From positions 1 to 18,720 of the forward strand of contig JBBDWJ010000232.1 of NCBI GenBank assembly GCA_040902925.1: a stretch of DNA of 18,720 bases, given 5' to 3'. Shown here in pieces: positions 1 through 6,894 of the stretch. The notes beneath the pieces were generated by a model. That model was given only the letters and a program-made list of their open reading frames with translations. It was not told the DNA's origin and ran no database searches. The stretch's first letter is position 1, and each line of letters opens with the position of its first letter. The DNA is from JBBDWJ01 sp040902925 (GTDB lineage: Bacteria; Acidobacteriota; Terriglobia; Bryobacterales; UBA6623). Position numbers and translations under genes: made by a program.

Positions 1-549
1 CCCATAGGGGTCGTTGGCGTCCACGAAAGTGACGCCCGGCATGAGCGGCTCGAAGGGCTCACGGTATTTAGCCTGCCCGGTTACGGCGATCGACCCAAGC
101 GTCCGGCCGCCGAAGGAACCGTTCAGCGCAACGATGCCGTACTTTTCAGGACTCCGCTTGCGGCCGTAGCCTTTCGCGATCTTCAACGCGCCTTCGACAG
201 CTTCCGTGCCGCTGTTGGCGAAGAACGCGCGTTGCAATCCGCTAATTTCGACAAGGCGTTCGGCGAGCCGGCCCTGGTAGCGCTGGTAATAGAGATTCGA
301 GCAATGGATCAGCTTCTCCATCTGCTCGCGCATTACCGAGAGAATGCGCGGGTGGGCGTGGCCCAGGGCGTTCACTCCGATGCCGGAAACAAAATCGAGG
401 TAGCTGCGGCCATTGAGGTCGCAGACATGGCATCCCTTGCCGTGATCGAGTACCAGCGGATAGCGGCCGTAGCTTTGTACCAGGCACTGCTTTTCCCTGT
501 CGATGATCTGAGTTTCTTCGGACGAAAGCGTCGGCTTTGTGGCTGACAT
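1..549 (-). CDS. argD: Acetylornithine/succinyldiaminopimelate aminotransferase-like, N-terminal part
   Basis: Class III PLP-dependent aminotransferase, probably transaminating N-acetylornithine with 2-oxoglutarate in cytoplasmic arginine synthesis. Only the first 183 residues lie in the window; the reading frame is open to base 1, so the PLP lysine is not seen. Visible family marks are the early segment FVSGIGVNALGHAHP (about residues 53-67), the PLP-phosphate loop NSGTEA (112-117) and a GGRT segment (147-150). The ATG at 547-549 is chosen because an AAGGAG Shine-Dalgarno lies just upstream on the minus strand and no homologous residues precede it. The subgroup (ArgD versus GabT or other class III enzymes) rests on the overall ArgD-like N-terminus (YGRYPLVL, LIHCSNLYY), not on a tree. 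Confidence 0.85.
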   Translation of the reverse strand, partial: MSATKPTLSSEETQIIDREKQCLVQSYGRYPLVLDHGKGCHVCDLNGRSYLDFVSGIGVNALGHAHPRILSVMREQMEKLIHCSNLYYQRYQGRLAERLVEISGLQRAFFANSGTEAVEGALKIAKGYGRKRSPEKYGIVALNGSFGGRTLGSIAVTGQAKYREPFEPLMPGVTFVDANDPYG

Positions 550-898
550 AGAGGCTCCTTCGGGCTCGAGACCGGGCTTACTGGGCCCGGGTTTGTGTCC
601 ACCGCCGGCCTTGGCCGGCTGGACAGGCGGGAGCGCCTGTCCTACTTGGCGGCGTTTGCCGATGCGAGCGTCCGGCGCTCCTTATCGTCGAAAACGCCCT
701 TTCCGGTTGCAATTCGAGCCCGCCGGCCCGTAAGGCAACTCCTAAGTTATCAAACTTGTGATTTGAGCCTGGTCCGGCCGCGGACGCTCGGTTTCGAGAC
801 TCTCCACGAAGCTCGCTAGCCCGCGAGCGGATCCCGGAATGGGCGATGTGCTGGTGGGTCGGCCTTCCGAGGCCGCCGTGCCGATGTCCCCGCCGCGA
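550..898. other. Intergenic region between argD and mqnE with paired hairpins
   Basis: This 349-base spacer holds no convincing gene; short ORFs here lack family features and ribosome binding sites. It separates the upstream end of argD from the 3' end of mqnE, both on the minus strand. The left part has a compact double hairpin (604-642, listed separately). An AT-richer patch at about 733-770 could contain the argD promoter on the minus strand, but I could not fit a good -35/-10 pair. No T-run follows mqnE that would make a standard terminator. Confidence 0.6.
604..642. repeat. Compound double hairpin, copy 1
   Basis: Two perfect stem-loops stand one base apart. The first is GCCGGCC (604-610), TT, GGCCGGC (613-619). 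The second is GGACAGGCG (621-629), loop GGAG, CGCCTGTCC (634-642), followed by TACTT. The same order (short GC palindrome with a TT-containing loop, then a longer GGAC...GTCC hairpin with an RGAG-type loop, then a short CTT-like tail) recurs at 13696-13736 with different stem bases. Stem sequences differ while pairing is kept, so structure rather than sequence seems conserved. It is probably a dispersed intergenic repeat; its function is unknown. Confidence 0.7.
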
Positions 899-2017
899 CT
901 AGACCAGCACCGTTAAGGTGGCTTCGTCGCGACGGACCGGACGGTAGAGCGTGTCGCGCTCGACCGGCTCGCGGCCGGCTTCGCGGATTAGACGCAGCAG
1001 ATCCTCGCGGCGCAGCGACTGCGAGGTGGTGGCGCCGGCATCGTGGTAGATCTTCTCTTCGACCACGGTGCCGTCAAGATCGTCGGCCCCGAAACGTTGG
1101 GCGACTTGCGCAACCTTCGGAGTCATCATGATCCAGTAAGCCTTGATGTGCGGGAAGTTGTCTAATAGCAGCCGCGCGATGGCGATGTTCTTGATGTCGT
1201 CAAAGCCGGTGGTGACCGGCAGATGCTTCATCGCCGTGTTTTCGGGATGAAACGCCAGCGGGATGTAGGTCTGAAAACCGCCGGTTTCGTCCTGCAGGCC
1301 CCGCAGCCGCAGCAGGTGATCAACGCGGTCTTCTTCGGTCTCGATGTGACCGTAGAGCATGGTGGCGTTCGACTTCAGGCCGAGCTTGTGCGCCGAGCGG
1401 GCGGTGTCGATCCATTCCTGGCCGTCGATCTTGTGGTCGCAAATGATGCGCCGCACGCGCTCCTCGAAAATTTCCGCGCCGCCGCCGGGCAGCGAATCGA
1501 CTCCGGCTTCCTTGAGCTTGCGCAGCGTCTCGTCGATCGACAGATGCGCGCGCCGCGCCAGATAGCCGACTTCGACCATCGTGAAGGCCTTGAGATGGAC
1601 TGCCGGGTAGCGCTCTTTGAGCCCGCGGATCATCTCGCAGTACCAGTCGAGGTTGAGTTCCGGGTGCAGTCCGCCGACGATGTGAAACTCGGAAACGGCT
1701 TCGCTATAGCCTTCGCCGGCGATGTGCCACACCTGTTCGTGCGACATCGTGTAGGCCTTGGGATCGCGCTTCTGCTTGCCGAAGGCGCACAGTTTGCAAG
1801 CGGCCACGCAGACGTCGGTCGGATTGATGTGCCGGTTGACGTTGAAGTAGGTGACGTTGCCGTTGAGTTTTTCCCGGACGTGATTGGCCAGATAACCGAT
1901 CGCCAGCAGGTCGCTCGATCGATAGAGGGCGACACCATCGTCGAAGTCGAGCCGCACGCCGCCCAGCACCTTGGCGGCGATGGGGCGCAGCGTCGAGTCT
2001 TCGATGTGAGGCGTCAT
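899..2017 (-). CDS. mqnE: Aminofutalosine synthase (radical SAM)
   Basis: Radical-SAM enzyme that makes aminofutalosine in the futalosine route to menaquinone. The protein is 372 residues from the ATG at 2015-2017. The [4Fe-4S]/SAM cluster motif CX3CX2C is at Cys70, Cys74 and Cys77, preceded by YFNVNRHINPTDVC. Other MqnE-like segments are HIVGGLHPEL, LKAFTMVEV, DSLPGGGAEIF and SNATMLYGHIET; these fit MqnE better than the related cyclase MqnC. The frame stays open to an upstream ATG at 2053, but that start lies inside an inverted-repeat element and adds 12 residues unlike the family, so 2017 is preferred. Neither start has a clear Shine-Dalgarno. The UbiA prenyltransferase gene lies directly upstream on the same strand, consistent with a menaquinone pair. 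Confidence 0.9.
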   Translation of the reverse strand: MTPHIEDSTLRPIAAKVLGGVRLDFDDGVALYRSSDLLAIGYLANHVREKLNGNVTYFNVNRHINPTDVCVAACKLCAFGKQKRDPKAYTMSHEQVWHIAGEGYSEAVSEFHIVGGLHPELNLDWYCEMIRGLKERYPAVHLKAFTMVEVGYLARRAHLSIDETLRKLKEAGVDSLPGGGAEIFEERVRRIICDHKIDGQEWIDTARSAHKLGLKSNATMLYGHIETEEDRVDHLLRLRGLQDETGGFQTYIPLAFHPENTAMKHLPVTTGFDDIKNIAIARLLLDNFPHIKAYWIMMTPKVAQVAQRFGADDLDGTVVEEKIYHDAGATTSQSLRREDLLRLIREAGREPVERDTLYRPVRRDEATLTVLV

Positions 2018-2032
2018 GTTGGATGTGTGGTA

Positions 2033-2109
2033 GGGACAGTCACCGTCCGGCACCCCCGTCCGGCACCCGATCCAATGCCTTGGTGGTCGCGAAACGTGGT
2101 GACTGTCCC
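2033..2109. repeat. Inverted-repeat element between ubiA-like gene and mqnE
   Basis: A perfect 12-bp inverted repeat, GGGACAGTCACC (2033-2044) and GGTGACTGTCCC (2098-2109), brackets 53 bases. The interior carries an 11-base direct repeat GTCCGGCACCC (2045-2055 and 2058-2068) and a small near-palindrome CCAATGCCTTGG. It fills most of the gap between the stop of the UbiA-family gene (2131) and the mqnE start (2017). Size and shape resemble a REP/MITE-type non-autonomous element; no transposase is present in the window. It could also fold in the mRNA between the two genes. Confidence 0.65.
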
Positions 2110-2130
2110 CGTCGGGAGCCTGTTACGGGC

Positions 2131-3015
2131 TCACAGAATATCCGCGGCCCAAAAAACAAAGAATAACACGCTGACGTAACCGTTGACGGCGAAGAAGGCG
2201 GCGTCGACGCGCGAGAGGTCATCGGCACGCACCAGGCTGTGTTCGTAGACCAGCAGGGCCGCAACGACGGCAATGCCGCCCAGACCGAGCCAGCCAAGCC
2301 CCAGAATCCGCCAAAGAGCGAGCAGCAAGCCGACCATGACCACATGGAGCAGCCTCGCGACGAGCAGCGCCCGAGCAACGCCGAGCGACTGAGGGACGCT
2401 CCGCAGCCCGTTGCCGCGGTCGAAATCGACGTCCTGGCAGGAGTAGATGATGTCGAAGCCGGCGGTCCAGCACATTACCGCCGCCGTGAGCAGCAGAATC
2501 GTCGGATCCAACGAACCGCGGATCGCGATCCAGGCGGCCGCCGGCGCGATCCCCAACGCGAATCCCAACACGAGGTGCGAGAAGGCCGTGAAGCGCTTGG
2601 TGTACGAGTATCCGAACACCACGGCGAGCGCGACCGGAGTAAGACGAAAGCAGAGCGGGTTGAGCATCCAGGCTGCACCCGCAAGCACCAATGACCAAAA
2701 AACGATGAAGCCCCAGGTGAACGACTTGGAGAGCAGTCCCGCCGGAATCGCGCGCACCTTCGTGCGCGGGTTGGCGGCGTCGATGTCAGCGTCGGCGACG
2801 CGGTTAAAGGCCATCGCGGCGGAGCGGGCGGCCACCATGGCGAGGATGATCCAGCCGAGCTTGATTCCCAGCTCTCGCCAGGAAAGGCCGCTGCCGCTCG
2901 CCGCCAGCAGCGCGCCCGTGAGTGCGAACGGCAGGGCGAAAATCGAGTGCTCGAACTTGATCATTTCGAGCACGGTGCGGATGTTAGCGAGGAACGGCAT
3001 TACTGTTGATTCCAT
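2131..3015 (-). CDS. mqnP: UbiA-family prenyltransferase (MqnP candidate)
   Basis: Integral membrane aromatic prenyltransferase of 294 residues. Both Asp-rich Mg2+/prenyl-diphosphate motifs are visible: NRVADADID (residues 71-79) and DIIYSCQDVDFD (188-199, a DxxYxxxDxxxD pattern). YTKRFT around 138-143 and many hydrophobic helices also fit UbiA. Because it is next to mqnE, the likely substrate is the dihydroxynaphthoate-type intermediate of futalosine-route menaquinone synthesis rather than 4-hydroxybenzoate; this is context inference. Two starts are possible: ATG at 3013-3015, overlapping the preceding gene by 16 bases, or ATG at 2998-3000, which forms a TAATG stop-start overlap and gives MPFLANIR. 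Neither has a good Shine-Dalgarno, so translational coupling is likely. Confidence 0.85.
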   Translation of the reverse strand: MESTVMPFLANIRTVLEMIKFEHSIFALPFALTGALLAASGSGLSWRELGIKLGWIILAMVAARSAAMAFNRVADADIDAANPRTKVRAIPAGLLSKSFTWGFIVFWSLVLAGAAWMLNPLCFRLTPVALAVVFGYSYTKRFTAFSHLVLGFALGIAPAAAWIAIRGSLDPTILLLTAAVMCWTAGFDIIYSCQDVDFDRGNGLRSVPQSLGVARALLVARLLHVVMVGLLLALWRILGLGWLGLGGIAVVAALLVYEHSLVRADDLSRVDAAFFAVNGYVSVLFFVFWAADIL

Positions 3016-3644
3016 CGCCGGTCGTTCACCAAACGATTGATGTCTTCTTCGAGTTCCTGAAAGGCTGACAATGTCCGGAGGGGTGAAAAGTCTTGAACTA
3101 GTTCGGACACGCGCGTCAATAGTGTGTGGCTTTGGAAACCACGGAGTCTGCGGCCAGAAAGACCGCTCGCTCTCACCAGCAGATCTCTCAAAACACTTTT
3201 TGGGTCAGGGAGTGACTCGCAACGCCGCAACTCGGGTAGCTCAAGATCCATCCTTCCGTTAGGATTGCCCGCAGCTCGACGGATTGCCTGTGTGTCGAAC
3301 AAAAACCACGCCTCGGTCATTCGCACCGGCACCACACAGATGGCTGGCGGTGTTCCTTCCGGCTCCAGGAGATCGAGTGTTTGCTGGATTTCACTGCGTC
3401 TCACCTGGGCCGACATGGATTCTGAATCGCGATGTACGAATAACAATTCACAAGGATAGAGATCTATCGCCCACCGTGTTCTTTCACCAAGACCGCGGGC
3501 TGGCGGAACAAGTCGCCTCAGGTCCGCCCAACGGGGCTGGAAACCCCGCGTGATGCCGGCTCTCTGAAGAAGCCAAACTAGCGGCGAGATTAGCGCTCGA
3601 TCAGAGCTTCCGTCGGTAACCAGCGTAAACCGAAGGGGGTTCAA
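3000..3644 (-). CDS. Small TOPRIM/DUF4276-like protein, partner of adjacent ATPase
   Basis: A 214-residue soluble protein without signal peptide or membrane segment. I recognise it only at fold level. The N-terminus FTLVTDGSSDRALI resembles the beta-strand plus acidic loop of TOPRIM-like nucleases, with DGSSD at residues 11-15 in place of the usual E/D-G-x-x-D. A second acidic strand LLFVHRDSES (67-76) and RMTEAWFLFD (108-117) match the layout of DUF4276-type proteins. The start is TTG (3642-3644), embedded in a TTGA overlap with the ATPase stop, a sign of translational coupling. Its stop overlaps an ATG of the downstream prenyltransferase gene. Pairing with an OLD/RecF-like ATPase suggests a nuclease effector in a defence module; catalytic activity is inferred, not shown. 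Confidence 0.6.
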   Translation of the reverse strand: MNPLRFTLVTDGSSDRALISPLVWLLQRAGITRGFQPRWADLRRLVPPARGLGERTRWAIDLYPCELLFVHRDSESMSAQVRRSEIQQTLDLLEPEGTPPAICVVPVRMTEAWFLFDTQAIRRAAGNPNGRMDLELPELRRCESLPDPKSVLRDLLVRASGLSGRRLRGFQSHTLLTRVSELVQDFSPLRTLSAFQELEEDINRLVNDRRWNQQ

Positions 3645-5158
3645 GCCAACTCCCTGAAGGGCAAGAGCATCTGTACGTCCGGTCGATCAACAACCCGGCG
3701 TTTCCCACGCGCTTGCGGGAGCCGACTCTTGGGCCCTTGTCCCTCACCCTCCTGGTCAGCCGTTATTGTCGGGTTCAGATATGCGAGAAGCGGCCCGCGC
3801 GAGGTTATATTTTCTTCATCGTGCACTGCACGCCAAGTATCGGACAAGCAACTGAAGGACAATCTGCTGAAGCGGCGTGGGCCCGCGACTACCTCCCTCA
3901 GTTCGGCCATCAGCAAGCTATCGTCAGGCACTTGAGTCACAACAGCCGGAGAGTGAGTGTTGATGATCACCTGACGCAGAGGATTCTCTGGATCGCGAGG
4001 TTCGCTTACGTCGATAGCAATGTCCTGTAATAACTCCAACATCGCCGGTATGCGCTCAGGGTGGATGCCGTTCTCAGGTTCCTCCAAACACAGCACGCCG
4101 CTCGTTTCAGGATCTAGTTCCAGGATCGTTAGGGCCAAAAAACGGAGGGTGCCGCCGGAAAGGGCTCGAGCAGGATGGGAAGTTCCGTACTTGTCGGTGA
4201 CGTAAAGAGTCAGTAGTTCCCGGCGCTCATCGCGATCGATCCACACGTCTCGCACATCATCTATGAGTTGTGAAAGACGATTGGCAGCGCGGGTAAGAAC
4301 CATGCTCTCCCGCCAATCTGGGTCCAACTCCCAAGTTTTGCTAAATCTTTCGGTCTTAGCCAAGTGATAGAGAGTGGCAGCAAGGTGAGCCCCACTCGAC
4401 CCTAGGCGAACCGGTGCGTTGAATGTATCCGGCTCGCGAAGAGCGGATGGCTCGAGCTGAAGAAGTCTCCAGGATTGCATTTCCCGCTTTGCCAGCGTTG
4501 CAGTCGGGCTCTCCGCCGCGTTAGATGCAGAAAGAGCCGTTCGTGGAAGATTCGTTGCTAGAAGAGATCGAGGTTTTCCCGCACTCCCACCGTCTTGGTG
4601 GATCTTAATGATGCGACTGCCCCCGCCATTGTCGGTCGAAATAAACGGTGTGGCCCTCCGTTCCCCGGTTACCGCGGATTTGCGCCAAGCCGGGCTATGC
4701 GGGAACCCCAGATGACCGTACGCTTCGCCTAGTTTGATATGGGACAAGTCCTCGCGTTTGAGCTCGAGACTTCCAACGCTCTTCGGACCATTGTCCTTTC
4801 GATAGGCCAACGTTAGCGAGTAAACCAAGAACGTTGTGCGCGCTTTTGCCTCTTGGCCTAGATCGTCAACCCCGTCGGTTGGAACGATCATCTCTGCTTC
4901 AAAGGACATCACATCGTCGTAGTCTTCCCCTGCTCTGTGAAACAAGCTTCGCACATCTCCAGTCCGCCCTCCTTCATCTCGCACAGACAGGGCGGCATCC
5001 ATGAGTGGCTGCTCGGAAAGAGCACTCAAGAAGCGGATGGCGTCAAAAAGATTCGATTTGCCAACGCCATTCGGACCCGCAACGCAGGTAAACGGCCCAA
5101 AGCGGACATCAACGTCCACCAAGTTCTTGAACCCACTGACCTTTAGGCGTGTCAGCAT
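3641..5158 (-). CDS. AAA/ABC-type ATPase (AAA_21/OLD-like) of a two-gene cassette
   Basis: A 505-residue SMC/RecF/OLD-like ATPase. The start MLTRLKVSGFKNL is the typical N-terminal strand of this group. Walker A GPNGVGKS is at 28-35, the ABC signature LSGG at 333-336, Walker B VLCLEEPENGIHP at 355-367, and the switch histidine in NTHSP at 400-404. There is no long coiled coil; the middle 100-300 is a family-specific insert. No TOPRIM domain follows in the same chain; that role may be supplied by the next gene, which overlaps by 4 bases. It starts 18 bases after sucB on the same strand, without a clear Shine-Dalgarno. Three sampled lines inside it give 97 of 180 G+C, below the neighbours. Family-level call is firm; a role in phage defence is an inference from architecture. 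Confidence 0.85.
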   Translation of the reverse strand: MLTRLKVSGFKNLVDVDVRFGPFTCVAGPNGVGKSNLFDAIRFLSALSEQPLMDAALSVRDEGGRTGDVRSLFHRAGEDYDDVMSFEAEMIVPTDGVDDLGQEAKARTTFLVYSLTLAYRKDNGPKSVGSLELKREDLSHIKLGEAYGHLGFPHSPAWRKSAVTGERRATPFISTDNGGGSRIIKIHQDGGSAGKPRSLLATNLPRTALSASNAAESPTATLAKREMQSWRLLQLEPSALREPDTFNAPVRLGSSGAHLAATLYHLAKTERFSKTWELDPDWRESMVLTRAANRLSQLIDDVRDVWIDRDERRELLTLYVTDKYGTSHPARALSGGTLRFLALTILELDPETSGVLCLEEPENGIHPERIPAMLELLQDIAIDVSEPRDPENPLRQVIINTHSPAVVTQVPDDSLLMAELREVVAGPRRFSRLSFSCLSDTWRAVHDEENITSRGPLLAYLNPTITADQEGEGQGPKSRLPQARGKRRVVDRPDVQMLLPFRELA

Positions 5159-5176
5159 CTTGGTGTCATTGTAGTT

Positions 5177-6535
5177 CTAAATCTCAATAAGCATGCGCAC
5201 GGGCTGCTCGATGAGGTCTTTGATGTGCTTCAAGAACGTCACGGCTTCGCGCCCGTCGACGATGCGGTGATCGTAGGTAAGCGCGACGTACATCACCGGA
5301 CGCACCACCACCTGCCCGTCGCGGGCGACCGGGCGGTCCTGAATCGCATGCAGCCCCAGAATGCCGCTCTGCGGTGCATTGACAATGGGCGTCGAGAGCA
5401 TCGAGCCGTAAATGCCGCCGTTGCTGATCGTAAATGTTCCGCCCTTGAGTTCGGAAAGCTCGATCTTGTTGGCCTGCGCGCGGCGCGCGAAATCCGCGAT
5501 CGCCAGCTCGATTTCGGCGAAGCCCAGCCGCTCGGCGTTCCGTAGAATCGGGACAACCAGGCCTCTGCCGCCGCCAACGGCGATGCCGATGTCGTAGTAG
5601 TTGCGGTAGACGATGGTGGTGTCGCGGACTTCTGCGTTGACTTGCGGAATCTGTTTCAGCGCCTCAACCGCGGCCTTGACGAAGAACGACATGAAGCCCA
5701 GCTTGATGTCGTACTTGCGCTGGAAGGCTTCCTGATGATGCTTGCGGAGGTTGATCACCTCCGTCATGTCAACCTCGTTGAACGTGGTGAGCAGCGCGGC
5801 GTTCTGCTGGGCGGCGACGAGGTTTTTCGCGATCACCCGCCGTAGCGGGCTCATCGGCACGATCTGCTCTTCCCGCTCTTCGGCCGCGTCGTCCGCGAGC
5901 TGGCGCGTCGCGGGTGCGGCGGGTTTCTCCGCCTCTTGCTCGTGGCGCTCCAGGTGGCGCATAACGTCTTCCTTGAGAAGGCGGCCACCGGGCCCGGTCG
6001 CATCCACGTCGCCGGCGTCGAGATCGTGCTCGGCCAATAGACGCCGGGCGGCAGGCAACACGCGAGCTTCCGCGCCGTCTGATCCCGCTTTTTCCGAGAC
6101 CCGGATCTCGTCGGGCTTATCCTCGTCGGGAGGCTGCCGCACCGGAGGTTTGTCTTTGGGAGGATCTTCCCGCGGCGGCTTTTTGTGGGGTGGTTCCTTG
6201 CGCTCGGGTTCGTCGGGCTCGGGGTCTTTCTTTGGCGGCTCTTTCGCGGTCTTTTTCTCCTCGGCTGCCGCTTTTTTGCCTTTGTCCCGCGCCTCGCCGG
6301 ATTCCTCGATCTGGGCGATGATGTCTCCTGGCGCGGCCTCCTCGCCGTCTTTCTTGAGGATCTTGATCAGGGTCCCGCTGACGGGGGCAGGCAGGTCCAT
6401 GGCGGCCTTGTCGGTCTCGATCTCCACCAACACCTCGTCTTCGGTGACGCGGTCGCCTTCGGACTTGCGCCACTGGCCGATCTGCACTTCGCTGATCGAC
6501 TCCCCTGACGTAGGCACTTTGACATCAACAGCCAT
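5177..6535 (-). CDS. sucB: 2-oxoglutarate dehydrogenase E2, dihydrolipoyl succinyltransferase
   Basis: E2 core of the 2-oxoglutarate dehydrogenase complex, 452 residues, transferring succinyl from lipoyl-lysine to CoA in the TCA cycle. A lipoyl domain occupies residues 1-77 with ETDKA placing the lipoyl lysine at Lys43. A peripheral-subunit (E3-binding) domain lies at about 157-195, and the catalytic acyltransferase domain at about 224-452 with YDHRIVDGRE (His423, Asp427). The catalytic domain (LTTFNEVDM, FMSFFVKA) favours SucB over a pyruvate or branched-chain E2. The start at 6533-6535 is set by GAGGAAGGA nine bases upstream; the frame is open further upstream without homology. The linker at 78-152 is unusual: Lys/Pro/Glu/Asp-rich instead of Ala/Pro-rich. 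Neither E1 (sucA) nor E3 is adjacent in the window. Confidence 0.93.
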   Translation of the reverse strand: MAVDVKVPTSGESISEVQIGQWRKSEGDRVTEDEVLVEIETDKAAMDLPAPVSGTLIKILKKDGEEAAPGDIIAQIEESGEARDKGKKAAAEEKKTAKEPPKKDPEPDEPERKEPPHKKPPREDPPKDKPPVRQPPDEDKPDEIRVSEKAGSDGAEARVLPAARRLLAEHDLDAGDVDATGPGGRLLKEDVMRHLERHEQEAEKPAAPATRQLADDAAEEREEQIVPMSPLRRVIAKNLVAAQQNAALLTTFNEVDMTEVINLRKHHQEAFQRKYDIKLGFMSFFVKAAVEALKQIPQVNAEVRDTTIVYRNYYDIGIAVGGGRGLVVPILRNAERLGFAEIELAIADFARRAQANKIELSELKGGTFTISNGGIYGSMLSTPIVNAPQSGILGLHAIQDRPVARDGQVVVRPVMYVALTYDHRIVDGREAVTFLKHIKDLIEQPVRMLIEI

Positions 6536-6544
6536 GAATCGCAT

Positions 6545-6553
6545 TCCTTCCTC
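6545..6553 (-). promoter_or_regulatory. Ribosome binding site deciding the sucB start
   Basis: GAGGAAGGA on the minus strand, nine bases before the ATG at 6535. It sits too close to the alternative in-frame ATG at 6544, so it supports MAVDVKVP as the true N-terminus. Confidence 0.7.
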
Positions 6554-6894
6554 GGACCTGACCGGCGCCGCAACGGCAATCCTCGATCGGGACGAGCAAC
6601 CGGTAAGCCCAGGCGCGCACTTCGCATACGAGCAGGCCGAAGCTGTAGCACTGCTTGTGCGGCGAACAGCCAAACGCAAGGGCCCGCAGCTCGCCCAGGT
6701 GTCTTAATTGTATCGCCGCGATGGTTCGGCCAGTGGACCGTTCTGGTGGCTGCGGTCCGGCGAGTAAGGTCCCCAACCGGCACACAGCCAGCGGCCCTCG
6801 CTGCTATTCTGAGAAACCTAGCGTCGCGAGGCGCTATCGGGCGGCGAACACGAACCACGTGAAGGGGATACCTGGTCCAACATCCAGGGAGGCG
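6554..6894. other. Divergent spacer between sucB and glycosyltransferase gene
   Basis: The gene-free stretch between the two divergent genes (6536-6894) should hold promoters for both directions. On the minus strand a TACAAT hexamer (plus positions 6707-6712) is a possible -10 for the sucB operon, but no good -35 stands 16-18 bases before it. On the plus strand TATTCT near 6805 is a weak -10 candidate for the glycosyltransferase gene. The glycosyltransferase frame stays open leftward to 6655, but that part has no family homology. I see no RNA gene or strong hairpin here. Confidence 0.4.

Noticed and set aside
899..2017. MqnC (dehypoxanthine futalosine cyclase) instead of MqnE
   Set aside because: Segments such as HIVGGLHPEL, LPGGGAEIF and SNATMLYGHIET fit MqnE better; both are radical-SAM relatives, so a small doubt remains.
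1223..2179. 318-codon plus-strand ORF opposite mqnE
   Set aside because: Antisense shadow; mqnE has the intact radical-SAM motif on the other strand.
3641..5158. Complete OLD nuclease or GajA in one chain
   Set aside because: After the switch-His segment only about 100 residues remain, with no TOPRIM-like acidic motifs; the candidate nuclease is on a separate gene.
6536..6679. N-terminal extension of SucB to 6679
   Set aside because: The extra residues lack homology and the Shine-Dalgarno at 6545-6553 fits the start at 6535.
5742..6707. Ser/Gly-rich ORF on the plus strand opposite sucB
   Set aside because: Low-complexity antisense of the SucB linker; no family features.
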